Assembly: GCF_004137855.1 (NCBI RefSeq)
Contig: NZ_QBKB01000002.1
Span: forward strand, 693,518 to 757,517
Direction of reading: 5' to 3'
Origin: Methanohalophilus profundi
GTDB taxonomy: Archaea; Halobacteriota; Methanosarcinia; Methanosarcinales; Methanosarcinaceae
DNA: 64,000 bases
This document shows, one piece after another, positions 1 through 7,710 of this stretch. How positions within the stretch are numbered: the first letter of the stretch is position 1; each line of letters starts with the position of its first letter. The position numbers and the translations under genes were made by a program. A model generated the notes under the pieces. The model was not told where the DNA came from. It did no database searches and saw only the letters and a list, made by a program, of their open reading frames with translations.

Positions 1-419
1 AATTGAAGGCAAAACCTGTTATTGCATATTCTTCTGATTCTAAAGTCCATAATGAAGGAACAATGAAACGAATCGATCACTGGGTCAATAAGATGTGGAA
101 AATCGGCGGATCGATTCATATGAAGTATGAGAATAAACTTCGTTTTCTCTATGAAAACGGAAGAAAAAAACAGGTCGGGATGCACCTGCGGAATGAGAAC
201 ATAGAAGATGAGGGATTTGAAGAAGAATATTCAAAAAGAGCAGAATGTGAGAGAATACATAAGAATATAAAATGGACTGTAAAATTTGATATCAGAGGGA
301 TGAAGAATGCAAGTAAGGAAATGTATTCGATTATGAAGTTTGTGACATATCAATTGCTTGTAACTGCGAATTTGCAAAATAAGGTCAAACAAACAAATTC
401 ATTTGCAAAATATGTGTGA
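1..419 (+). CDS. DDE-type transposase, C-terminal part (cut by window edge)
   Basis: The frame is open from the left edge and ends with TGA at 417-419, so only about the last 138 residues are present. The basic, tyrosine-rich tail with the stretch ERIHKNIKWTVKFD and the ending NLQNKVKQTNSFAKYV resembles the C-termini of DDE transposases common in Methanosarcina genomes, where the last acidic catalytic residue lies in a comparable Glu-Arg-rich helix. This family match is from memory and not to a named IS. No terminal inverted repeat could be fixed downstream. Whether the element is intact depends on sequence outside the window. Confidence 0.6.
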   Translation, partial: LKAKPVIAYSSDSKVHNEGTMKRIDHWVNKMWKIGGSIHMKYENKLRFLYENGRKKQVGMHLRNENIEDEGFEEEYSKRAECERIHKNIKWTVKFDIRGMKNASKEMYSIMKFVTYQLLVTANLQNKVKQTNSFAKYV

Positions 420-1244
420 TTTAATATCATCAAATTAGAATGGGAGGAATTATGACCTAATTTGATAATCTCTCATTGCTTTCAGGAATTTACATAACGT
501 GATACTCTTTCCTTGAATTTATGTATATCGCCAGTTTGACAGTTTCTACTCTTTCTTGAAGAGAATGTCTTCTCTTTCAACTCAAAATTTTCATTTTTTT
601 GTCAGGAAAAGCTATTTGACAGTTCAAACAATTTCATGTGAAAAACTCCGATTTCATCGGTTTTCCTTTAAAATGGATGCAATTTTCAAGAATCTTGGCC
701 TGAATTTACTCGTTGAACCCCTTATTTTCATAAGAATAATGCTGATCTGTCAAATTCAATTAAGCTATTTTTGGATATTTTTTGCTTGAAAACAAAATGA
801 AATTGATCTAAGAGGCTTATTTAGAAGATTCAACAGTTCTGTCAAATTCTTTGTCCAAAAAATGGGCAAAAATCAGAAAAAACACAATCCAATGACTTAT
901 GTGATACTGTCAAATCAATGGGGCAAAAAATGGATAAAATTATAAAAACAAGCATGGAAGAAAGAAAAGATGCTAGCGAACGACTAGAAGAAAAAAGAGA
1001 AACATAGAGATTAGAATAGAACCTAAAAAGAGAGATATTCAGTTGATCAAAAATAAAACTGTCAAAGTTGGGATATGAATCAAATTAAGTACGGCTACCG
1101 TAACAAGAATATTAGAAGTACTGCAACCTCAATAAGGAAAAAGTCCGTAACGGCGTTAATCATCTCTGCAGGAAAATGCCTATAGGCAGACAGCATCGCA
1201 AATAATGAATAGACAGATTGCAAATATTAATATAGTGAACAAAC
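420..1244. other. Gene-free AT-rich stretch downstream of the transposase
   Basis: I see no convincing gene here. The short open frames are low-complexity and have no ribosome binding site. The stretch holds six copies of the 8-bp motif TTTGACAG or its complement, and a repeated string gtgatact (near 500 and 901). It may be the non-coding end of the insertion element plus remnants of older insertions; that is an inference. Confidence 0.5.
535..1067. repeat. Six dispersed copies of TTTGACAG / CTGTCAAA
   Basis: Copies start at 535 and 615 in one orientation (TTTGACAG) and at 747, 839, 907 and 1059 in the other (CTGTCAAA). Four are extended by the same neighbouring bases (CTGTCAAAT or ATTTGACAG). 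All copies I noticed lie in this one gene-free interval next to the transposase tail. The spacing is irregular, so it is not a CRISPR array. Confidence 0.55.
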
Positions 1245-1433
1245 ATGCCACCCGAAAAAGGGATATTCCAGATTATAGTGTTGATCACTACAGTAATGAT
1301 ATATGTTGCCACAGTCAACCTGATTTTTCACATGGCGGGCGGCAATATTCCTATTTATGCCCCGGGGACCCTGGTTGTAGCATTGGTGGGTTATGTGCTT
1401 GGGACGTACCTTTACTCGAAGATATATGAATGA
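1245..1433 (+). CDS. Small two-helix membrane protein
   Basis: Predicts 62 residues with two hydrophobic segments (about residues 7-28 and 39-58) separated by a Gly/Pro-rich loop (MAGGNIPIYAPG). It has no recognised domain. The gene lies 57 bases upstream of a universal stress protein gene on the same strand, which suggests co-transcription. No strong ribosome binding site precedes the ATG. The well-formed membrane helices make it more likely real than a chance frame. Confidence 0.55.
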   Translation: MPPEKGIFQIIVLITTVMIYVATVNLIFHMAGGNIPIYAPGTLVVALVGYVLGTYLYSKIYE

Positions 1434-1490
1434 GGAGCCTTTCCAAATGTTAATATAACCTACCTTCATTATTATGTAGCGGGGAATTTA

Positions 1491-1931
1491 ATGAATAATG
1501 TAAAAAAGATTTTAATCGCAACAGATGGCTCAGAACATTCCAAAAAGGCAGCATCCGAAGGAATTGGGCTGGCAAAAACCTATGGAGCCAAGGTATTTGC
1601 AGTACACGTAATGAAAGAACTTTCATCAAAAACCCTTCCTTATGGAGCGAGAATCACAAATTTTGACATCCCCCACGAAGACATAAAAAGAGAAGGGGAG
1701 GAAGCCCTTCAGTATGTGGAAGAACTGGGAAATCCCCAGGGAGTAGCGGTTGATACAGCTCTTTTGACGGGCAATCCTGCAGAGGAAATACTGGATTTTG
1801 CAAAAGAAAATGAAATAGACATAATCGTCATGGGTTCACTGGGACGTACAGGTCTGGAGCGTTATCTTATGGGAAGCGTTTCTGAAAAGGTTCTCAGACA
1901 TGCAAAAACTGCGGTAATGGTAATCCCTTGA
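1491..1931 (+). CDS. Universal stress protein, UspA family
   Basis: A 146-residue single-domain Usp protein. It starts with the family strand-turn LIATDGSEHS and ends with the ATP-binding signature G-x2-G-x9-G-S (MGSLGRTGLERYLMGSVS, about residues 122-139), so it belongs to the nucleotide-binding subgroup. A GGGG tract lies about 7 bases before the ATG. Such cytosolic proteins bind ATP or AMP under stress; the specific role here is unknown. It converges on the small acidic gene at 1934, and both stop codons lie within one hairpin. Confidence 0.9.
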   Translation: MNNVKKILIATDGSEHSKKAASEGIGLAKTYGAKVFAVHVMKELSSKTLPYGARITNFDIPHEDIKREGEEALQYVEELGNPQGVAVDTALLTGNPAEEILDFAKENEIDIIVMGSLGRTGLERYLMGSVSEKVLRHAKTAVMVIP

Positions 1932-1947
1932 AGTTACTCAAGGGATT
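1922..1947. terminator. Perfect 10-bp hairpin shared by convergent gene ends
   Basis: AATCCCTTGA (1922-1931) and TCAAGGGATT (1938-1947) are perfect complements around a 6-base loop. The stop codon of the Usp gene and the end of the convergent 68-residue gene both fall inside. A bidirectional terminator is the natural reading; there is no long T tract. Confidence 0.5.
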
Positions 1948-2140
1948 CCAGTGCTTTTCTCAACATATCTGTTGACTGTTCCATTTCAGAAGAGGCAGCA
2001 GAAACGTATTCTGCAGCCTGCTGGAATCCCGCATCCTCAAGCTGGGGAATCCATTTCTCAAAACTATCACAATGGTTTTCGTTGTGTTCTATCCAATGCC
2101 CAAGCAAATGTTTCAGTTTATCCCTGTTTATTTCTTCCAT
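1934..2140 (-). CDS. Small acidic helical protein
   Basis: A 68-residue, highly charged and probably all-helical protein with an N-terminal His/Glu-rich patch (LLGHWIEHNENHCDSF) and no membrane segment. Similar small proteins with an HWIEHN..H motif occur in archaea and bacteria; the His/Cys/Glu cluster could bind metal, but that is inference. It lies 9 bases downstream of the leuC-type gene on the same strand and is probably co-transcribed with it. Confidence 0.65.
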   Translation of the reverse strand: MEEINRDKLKHLLGHWIEHNENHCDSFEKWIPQLEDAGFQQAAEYVSAASSEMEQSTDMLRKALESLE

Positions 2141-2149
2141 TGTATCATC

Positions 2150-3391
2150 TCATACATTACGCGGATCGGTAATCTCACCTTTTATAGCCGAAACTGCAAC
2201 CGTTGCCGGTGAAGCAAGATAGATGTAGCCACCTGTACCCATACGACCCCGGAAGTTGCGGTTTGCAGTGGAAATACATACTTCACCTTCACCAATAACC
2301 CCCATGTGACCACCCAGACATGGACCGCATCCCGGAGTACCCATGGTAGCGCCTGCATCGAGGAAAATCTCTATTAATCCTTTTCTTGCGGCTTCCTTCA
2401 TAATCTGTCTGGAAGCCGGTATTATAATAGTCCTCACAGCAACCTCGTTGCCTTCCAACACTTCTGCTGCAGCCTCAAGGTCCTCCAGCCGGCCATTGGT
2501 ACAGGTACCGATAAATGCCTGATCGAGTTTTTTGCCTGCAATTTCGGACACACCACAAACGTTGTCCACCTCATGGGGACAGGCAACCTGCGGTTCAAGG
2601 GAGTTCACATCTATGTGATATTCGGCTACATAATCTGCATCCTCATCCGAATAAACAGGCTCATAATCACTGACTGCCCTGTCTTTCAGGTATTCAAAGG
2701 TCGTGGAATCGGGAGGTACTATACCCGCCTTGGCACCCATTTCAATAGCCATGTTGGAAAGGGTCATCCTGCCTGCCATGGAAAGATCCTCTATGGCATT
2801 ACCATAGAATTCAACCGCTTTGTAGGTCGCCCCTGAAGCGGTCACCTCGCCGATGATCTTGAGGGTGAGGTCCTTGGCATAAACCCTCTCTCCCATTTTT
2901 CCTTCAGCTGTAACCCTGATGGATTCAGGTACACGGAACCAGAGTTTGCCGGATGCGAATATTTCGGCCATGTCCGTTGCTCCTACACCGGTACCGAAGG
3001 CACCGAAGGCACCATATGTACAGGAATGGGAATCAGCACCCACGATCAACTTGCCCGGCATTGCAAAACCCTTCTCGGGTAATACCTGGTGACAGATACC
3101 GTTACCAATATCATAGAAATTGTTTATGCCCTGCTGACGTACCCATCCCCTGATATCCTTTTGCAGACCTGCCGTAGTATCGGAATTCGCTGGTGCCAGA
3201 TGATCAAAGGGAATCACTATACGTGAAGGGTCCCAGACCTTTTCAACTTCCATCTGGCGGAAAGAGCGGACTGCCAGAATGCTGGTACCGTCGTGGGCCA
3301 TTGCATAATCAATATCAGCTATCACAAAATCATTGGCCTTTGCCTCTTTGCCGGCTGCCCGGCTGAATATCTTCTCGCTGATAGTACTCAA
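2150..3391 (-). CDS. leuC: 3-isopropylmalate dehydratase / homoaconitase large subunit
   Basis: A 413-residue aconitase-superfamily large subunit of the archaeal length. The three [4Fe-4S] ligands are visible: Cys297 in GTCTNGR and Cys355/Cys358 in GCGPCLGG. The N-terminal part carries [13 protein letters not shown]. Methanogens encode two close paralogues, LeuC for leucine synthesis and HacA/AksD for the homoaconitase of coenzyme B synthesis; sequence reading alone does not separate them, and no small subunit is adjacent. The start is TTG at 3391, preceded by an AGGTG ribosome binding site. An hdrB remnant lies upstream and a small acidic gene follows. Confidence 0.85.
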   Translation of the reverse strand: MSTISEKIFSRAAGKEAKANDFVIADIDYAMAHDGTSILAVRSFRQMEVEKVWDPSRIVIPFDHLAPANSDTTAGLQKDIRGWVRQQGINNFYDIGNGICHQVLPEKGFAMPGKLIVGADSHSCTYGAFGAFGTGVGATDMAEIFASGKLWFRVPESIRVTAEGKMGERVYAKDLTLKIIGEVTASGATYKAVEFYGNAIEDLSMAGRMTLSNMAIEMGAKAGIVPPDSTTFEYLKDRAVSDYEPVYSDEDADYVAEYHIDVNSLEPQVACPHEVDNVCGVSEIAGKKLDQAFIGTCTNGRLEDLEAAAEVLEGNEVAVRTIIIPASRQIMKEAARKGLIEIFLDAGATMGTPGCGPCLGGHMGVIGEGEVCISTANRNFRGRMGTGGYIYLASPATVAVSAIKGEITDPRNV

Positions 3392-3471
3392 AATTAAACA
3401 CCTGTGAGATTCTTGAGAAAAATACGTTTATACCCTGTATAGATTTTATGCACAATAATCTTTTCCAATAT

Positions 3472-3660
3472 TCAGAGGGTCTCCAGGAAATCAGTCAGGT
3501 CAACCGAATGGGTCTGGAAGCCACAAACCTTGAGAGGATCGCCACCCAGTGCCAGAGCGGTGAATTGGGCAATGTTCATGTGAACCATATCGTACTCCTC
3601 GCCAAACTCCTTTTCTATAACGGGCTGATAACGGTCATACTGCACCTGGCAGTTGGGGCA
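3472..3660 (-). pseudogene. 3' remnant of a heterodisulfide reductase subunit B (CCG-domain) gene
   Basis: About 63 codons read CPNCQVQYDRYQPVIEKEFG and continue through a FTALALGGDP segment to GFQTHSVDL. This is the end of an HdrB-type CCG domain: the last Cys-x2-Cys and the region after it. The open frame continues upstream to 3750, but that part is hydrophobic and unrelated, and the upstream cysteine motifs are missing. No HdrA or HdrC gene is near. It is most likely what remains after a deletion. A separately expressed fragment cannot be excluded but would lack the complete cluster ligands. Confidence 0.6.
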
Positions 3661-3750
3661 TATAAATTGAGCAGAAATATGAGACGAATATATAATATAT
3701 ATTCCAAAATGGGAAATTAACAAGGAATCAGATGAAAAAAGAAATGCCAA

Positions 3751-4164
3751 TCAAGAGAATTGTTTGAGGCGATTTATATTTTCCAGTAGAGTCTGGTTCT
3801 CTGAAAGGATTTCATGTTCTATACTTTCAATAATGGAATCCATGGGTACTGCAAGTTTATAGACTTTGATAGGCCTCCCCTTCCCTTCATTGCGTTTTAT
3901 TTCCTCAAACTTAACCCAGCCTTTTTTCTTCAAGAGGAAATTCATAGCAATGCTCACTTCCGGTTGCCTTAGCTGTGACATTGATTCAATTTTGCGGGAG
4001 GAAACTTCTTCGCCACATGAAAGACAAGCAAGTGTCCTTGCAATCGGTTTTGAAAGGTGTAGCCTCCTTAGCAGCTTTGCAATTTCTCTTTGATTTTCAT
4101 TCATTGAAAATAGGTCATCTTCTTCCATGGAAACACCGATAAATGATTTGAATGGGATGTTCAT
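3751..4164 (-). CDS. Winged-helix transcriptional regulator
   Basis: A 137-residue predicted DNA-binding protein. Residues about 25-110 form a winged helix (PIARTLACLSCGEEVSSRKIE, then LRQPEVSIAMNFLLKKKGW as recognition helix, then a GKGRP wing), followed by a C-terminal helix probably used for dimerisation. It resembles archaeal ArsR/TrmB-like regulators. Two starts compete: the first ATG at 4164, or the ATG at 4128 (MEEDDLFS). An A/T box at about 4168-4180 would place transcription start near 4147 and favours the second. Targets are unknown. Confidence 0.75.
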   Translation of the reverse strand: MNIPFKSFIGVSMEEDDLFSMNENQREIAKLLRRLHLSKPIARTLACLSCGEEVSSRKIESMSQLRQPEVSIAMNFLLKKKGWVKFEEIKRNEGKGRPIKVYKLAVPMDSIIESIEHEILSENQTLLENINRLKQFS

Positions 4165-4291
4165 CAGAGTATATAATATTCATATATGTACTTAATATTT
4201 ATATTATCCATTCAATATATAAAGTTATGGAAGTACGGACACCACAATAGATTCAGCAGAAGACAAAATTGTACAAAAATAGATATGATGG

Positions 4292-4365
4292 TGGGCCCGC
4301 TGCGATTCGAACGCAGGACCTCACGGTTATCAGCCGTGCGCTCAACCTGGCTAAGCTACGGGCCC
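4292..4365 (-). tRNA. tRNA-Ile (GAU)
   Basis: Cloverleaf on the minus strand: acceptor stem GGGCCCG/CGGGCCC, anticodon stem CACGG/CCGTG with loop CTGATAA giving anticodon GAU, and T-arm with GTTCGAATC. Discriminator A is at 4292. The next three bases (4291-4289) read CCA, so the 3' end appears to be encoded. Confidence 0.95.
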
Positions 4366-4531
4366 ATTGGTACACGATTTGTCATCGCGCAACCACTCAA
4401 ATACACATCCTTATACTTTAATGTTTCGGCCAACCCTTAATTTGGCTAAAAATCGGTAAAATGCAATGAAAGGAGTTCGAATAATGCCGATAGGTTTATT
4501 AATAATGATTGCAACTGTGAATTGCAAATGT

Positions 4532-4605
4532 GGGCCGGTAGATCAGCTCGGAAGATCGCTACCTTGGCATGGTAGAGGCCTCGGGTTCGAATCCCGACCG
4601 GTCCA
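4532..4605 (+). tRNA. tRNA-Ala (GGC)
   Basis: Cloverleaf with acceptor GGGCCGG/CCGGTCC, which includes the G3-U70 wobble pair that is the alanine identity element. Anticodon stem CTACC/GGTAG encloses loop TTGGCAT, anticodon GGC. T-arm GGTTCGAATCC; discriminator A at 4605; CCA is not encoded. A TATA-like TTTATTAATAA lies about 30 bases upstream (near 4495-4505). Confidence 0.95.
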
Positions 4606-4847
4606 CCTAAATATTTTAGAAAGTCCTAAACGTTCAATGATTTTTTACTATCATCTTTTGTGGAAGTTGGTCCGCATAGAAACCCATTCCTTTAATTGAT
4701 GAATAAGTTTTACCTGTAAGGATTAAAAAAACATAGTGGCCCTATGTATACCCTTTATGTGGGCAGAATCGGTCTTTTATAGCCCCGCCCCACACATTGA
4801 CACAGGCTGACAAAAACTAAATATTTGTAATTTATTTCCTTCTTCAC

Positions 4848-5290
4848 ATGTTGCATATGTTTATTGACGAAAGTGGAGATTTGGTTCACAATCAAACCAT
4901 TTGATTTTCGCTGCCTTGATTGGTAAAAGATGAATTTCCACTTAAACGAATCATAAAAATATGAGAAGAAACAAATTCAAGAAGGAATTAAAAAACGCTA
5001 ATGAAATCAAAGGCAACAAGTCCAGCCCAAAACTTGTAAAATATATGCTCAAAAAATTAAATGGTGTAGATGGAGCTAAAGCTTTTTTTTATTGTTTTTG
5101 AGAAAGAAAAATGCCATAGTTCTTATTTAAATGGGAATAAACACAAACTTTACAATTATGTCGCTGGGTGGATGGCGAAGAACATTGTATTAGAGAACTG
5201 TGAAGTATTGGTCAGGATTGATAAGTCAAAAACAAAACAAATATTAAGGGACGATTTTGATAATTACTTTAGAGGTAAACTTAAAGAGAG
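4848..5290 (+). pseudogene. Decayed DUF3800 gene
   Basis: Pieces of one protein are scattered over two frames. The start reads MLHMFIDESGDL, the DUF3800 hallmark, and stops after a few codons. It resumes in another frame around 4906-5090 (LVKDEFPLKRIIKN, then MRRNKFKKELKNANE) and returns to the first frame from about 5070 (CHSSYLNGN to DNYFRGKLKESS). At least two frameshifts plus in-frame stops mean true decay rather than one base error. The family is often found near phage, plasmid or defence genes. The end runs directly into a CRISPR-like repeat. Confidence 0.7.
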
Positions 5291-5316
5291 TTCCCCACAC
5301 ATGTGGGGATGAACCG
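5288..5316 (+). CRISPR. Solitary CRISPR repeat, type I-E-like
   Basis: A 29-base unit, GAGTTCCCCACACATG followed by TGGGGATGAACCG, with a CCCCAC/GTGGGG hairpin and the GATGAACCG 3' handle typical of repeats of the E. coli-like class. Only one intact copy is seen: 61 bases further, where the next repeat of a 29/32 array would start, there is none. No cas gene is in the window. I read it as an orphan repeat left by a lost array or carried in with the neighbouring decayed gene. Confidence 0.6.
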
Positions 5317-5502
5317 ATTGCATCCAGTAGAGTACGTATGTTCCCCTTCCAATAGGCCCCTCATTGAACCAGTGAATCCTTCCAGTATTTGCCATCAGAT
5401 GGAATTTTATCTCCTATCACATAAAAGACTAATTATGGACACAAAAATATTTCTAGGCCACACACATTGGTCAACCATAATAAGATGAACGGGAAATTAA
5501 GC

Positions 5503-5886
5503 ATGGAAAAGGAAGAAAAGGTAATTGCGATTTTGCTGACAATGGCGCTATTATCCCTGGCTGTAGCATATATCACCTATTTTCCCAACTCTTTTAACAA
5601 AACAGGTGAACAGCCCTTAACAGATTCTACAGAAGTAGGGAAAACTGTGACAATCGAAGGAACCCTATACAGTAAAGAAACCACATTCAATGGAAATCAC
5701 CTGATTCTTCAGATAGATTATAATTCCGATTTGCTAACTGTATTTATACCGGAAGATAACGGTGCAATGAATATAGATTCACGGATAACTGTCGGGGATA
5801 AATTAAGGATAAAGGGAAAAGTGGATGAATATAAAGGGGAACAGGAAATCATAGTGGAAAACGAAAACGATATCAAGAAAATGTAA
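5503..5886 (+). CDS. Membrane-anchored OB-fold protein
   Basis: From the ATG at 5503 (MEKEEKVIAILL) the protein has 127 residues: one N-terminal membrane segment (about 6-25) and then a beta-rich domain of the OB-fold tRNA_anti type (TVTIEGTLYSKE to DKLRIKGKVDEYKGEQEIIV). Such archaeal proteins probably display the OB domain on one side of the membrane; the ligand is unknown. An in-frame TTG at 5467 would add 12 residues, but a GGGAA stretch precedes 5503. The sugar-nucleotide transferase gene follows 41 bases later. Confidence 0.75.
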   Translation: MEKEEKVIAILLTMALLSLAVAYITYFPNSFNKTGEQPLTDSTEVGKTVTIEGTLYSKETTFNGNHLILQIDYNSDLLTVFIPEDNGAMNIDSRITVGDKLRIKGKVDEYKGEQEIIVENENDIKKM

Positions 5887-5927
5887 ATCGGTACAATTTT
5901 AAGTCATAAAAAATATCATTCCTATAC

Positions 5928-7088
5928 ATGAAAGCCTGTATTATGTGTGGAGGAAAGGGGACCCGACTTAGGCCTTTAACTTTTGACAGACCAAAACCAA
6001 ATATTCCAATCATCAACAAAGCATCAGTGGTACACCTTGTGGAGCAACTTGCAAAAGAGGGATTCACTGAGATAATTATCACCCTGGGCTACATGGGTGA
6101 TAAGATACTGGAAGAACTGGGTGACGGCAGCATGTTCGGTGTCCATGTGGAATATGTGTACGAGGAAACAAAACTGGGCACAGCAGGAGGTGTAAAAAAT
6201 GCCGAGAAGTACCTCTGTGATGAACCGTTCCTGGTCGTTGGGGGAGATCATGTCATGGATCTTGAACTCCGTACAATGTACCGATTCCATGAGCTAAATG
6301 ACGCAATCATTACAATCGGTCTGCTATCCATAGATGACCCCAGGGAATTTGGTATCGCGGATATGGACGTGAACAACCGTATAAATCGATTCCTTGAAAA
6401 ACCCGGCCCGGGAGAAATATTCAGCAATCTTGCAAGTACGGGTATATACATGTGTGATCCGGAGATATTCAAATGGATCCCGGAAAACCAGCCCTACGAT
6501 TTTGCCAAAGACCTGTTTCCATCACTGATGGCAGAAGAACGAAGGATCAATGGTTTGCTTGTGCGAGGACACTGGACCGATGTGGGCAATCCGGCAGCCT
6601 ATCGCCAGGCACAGCGCTGGATGCTTGAATCAATGCCTGGAACAACCATCGAAGGTCATTTCAACACCAAGGATTCCCGTATCAACGGACCCCTCAAAAT
6701 AGGCAACAATGTGATTATCGGTTCCAACACAGCAGTTGTGGGGCCAGTTGTACTTGGTGAAAACACAACAATAGGTGACAATGTCCTGATCGGTCCATAT
6801 ACGACGATTGGTTCGAACTGTGTCATCAAGGACGGCTGCAGAATCCTTTCATCCTACATATTCAATGATGTGACCATCGGAAGTAATTGTAACACTTCGG
6901 GTACTGTACTTGATAACAATACAGTGGTTGGCCAAAACTGCAGCCTGGAAAACGGAACCGTAATCGGCCCCAGAGTACATATTGGAAATAATTCGACGAT
7001 TCATTCCAATGTAAAGATCTGGCCGGACCTGACAATCAAAAGTGGGTCCATAATACAGGAAAACCTGCTTAATCCTGATTATGGTTAA
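5928..7088 (+). CDS. Sugar-1-phosphate nucleotidylyltransferase with hexapeptide repeats
   Basis: 386 residues. The N-terminal Rossmann-like transferase domain (about 1-240) carries GGKGTRLRPLTF and the PKP lysine that contact the nucleotide, and GGDHVMD at the metal site. The C-terminal part (about 250-380) is a left-handed beta-helix of hexapeptide repeats (IGNNVIIGSNTAV, IGDNVLIGPY). Archaeal members act as mannose-1-phosphate guanylyltransferase, glucose-1-phosphate thymidylyltransferase or GlmU-like enzymes; the substrate cannot be assigned here. It probably supplies activated sugar for glycans. No clear ribosome binding site precedes the ATG. Confidence 0.85.
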   Translation: MKACIMCGGKGTRLRPLTFDRPKPNIPIINKASVVHLVEQLAKEGFTEIIITLGYMGDKILEELGDGSMFGVHVEYVYEETKLGTAGGVKNAEKYLCDEPFLVVGGDHVMDLELRTMYRFHELNDAIITIGLLSIDDPREFGIADMDVNNRINRFLEKPGPGEIFSNLASTGIYMCDPEIFKWIPENQPYDFAKDLFPSLMAEERRINGLLVRGHWTDVGNPAAYRQAQRWMLESMPGTTIEGHFNTKDSRINGPLKIGNNVIIGSNTAVVGPVVLGENTTIGDNVLIGPYTTIGSNCVIKDGCRILSSYIFNDVTIGSNCNTSGTVLDNNTVVGQNCSLENGTVIGPRVHIGNNSTIHSNVKIWPDLTIKSGSIIQENLLNPDYG

Positions 7089-7103
7089 TTTAAAAAAGAG
7101 TGA

Positions 7104-7128
7104 TTGAATATCCGCTCAGGATATTCAA
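7104..7128. terminator. Perfect 10-bp hairpin between convergent genes
   Basis: TTGAATATCC (7104-7113), loop GCTCA and GGATATTCAA (7119-7128) lie in the gap between the convergent nucleotidylyltransferase and FKBP genes. A bidirectional terminator is the likely role; a T-rich stretch follows on the plus strand at 7141-7150. Confidence 0.55.
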
Positions 7129-7145
7129 CCATTTAATGTTGCTTT

Positions 7146-7676
7146 TTATTCTTCTATGGACACCAGCGTAATGTTGAATTTCAGTGTTTCACCCGCCATA
7201 GGATGATTGAAATCAATCATTGCAGCGGTGTCATTGACATCAACAATAACTACCTGCTGGCCATAAGCGGTTGAAAGCCGGTCACCTATTTGGAATGGTG
7301 TCGTTTTATTGGGCAAATCATCAAGGGGTACTGCCCTGACAAGTTCTTCTTTGTAGGGGCCATATGCCTGTTCAGGTGGAAGTTCCACTGTTGTTTCATC
7401 CCCAACAGCCATTCCCTGCACTGCGTTGTCAAAACCTTTGATCATCCCTTCCCCTCCCAGGGTAAAGCCCAGAGGTTCATATGGTCTGGCAGGGTTGTGT
7501 ATGCCCTCTTCCCGAGCAACTTCTTCTATGGAAGTATCAAATACAGTACCGTTTTCAAACTCACCAACATAATCCACGGTGACATTGTCTCCTTCCTCTG
7601 CAACTTCTGCAGGGGTCGAACAGCCACTTATGAGAAGAATTGCGGCGAGCGCTAAAATAAATAGTAGTTTTCTCAT
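7146..7676 (-). CDS. FKBP-type peptidyl-prolyl isomerase lipoprotein
   Basis: 176 residues. The N-terminus is a signal peptide with a lipobox (LISGCS, Cys19), so the protein is probably exported and lipid-anchored. The rest is an FKBP domain of the archaeal/SlyD-like type: VTVDYVGEFENGTVFDTS, then PLGFTLGGEGMIKGFD and VGDETTVELPPEQAYGPY, with an inserted flap after the isomerase core (about 110-160). It would assist folding of exported proteins by cis-trans isomerisation at prolines. It converges on the nucleotidylyltransferase gene and lies downstream of the radical SAM gene on the same strand. Confidence 0.9.
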   Translation of the reverse strand: MRKLLFILALAAILLISGCSTPAEVAEEGDNVTVDYVGEFENGTVFDTSIEEVAREEGIHNPARPYEPLGFTLGGEGMIKGFDNAVQGMAVGDETTVELPPEQAYGPYKEELVRAVPLDDLPNKTTPFQIGDRLSTAYGQQVVIVDVNDTAAMIDFNHPMAGETLKFNITLVSIEE

Positions 7677-7710
7677 GCTCCGACTAATTTACTATTCATG
7701 ATAAAACTTG

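Noticed and set aside
556-789. 77-residue open frame near the transposase
   Set aside because: Phe/Ile-rich low-complexity translation of AT-rich DNA, no ribosome binding site and it spans one of the dispersed motifs.
5340-5371. A second, degenerate CRISPR repeat (GTTCCCC ... ATTGAACC)
   Set aside because: Only the ends match, the centre and hairpin are absent, and the distance of 50 bases does not fit a 29/32 repeat-spacer unit.
5303-5488. Tail of a tyrosine recombinase (IFLGHTHWSTIIR)
   Set aside because: Only a short LGH-like string resembles integrases; the rest of the frame shows no integrase features and the frame starts inside the CRISPR repeat.
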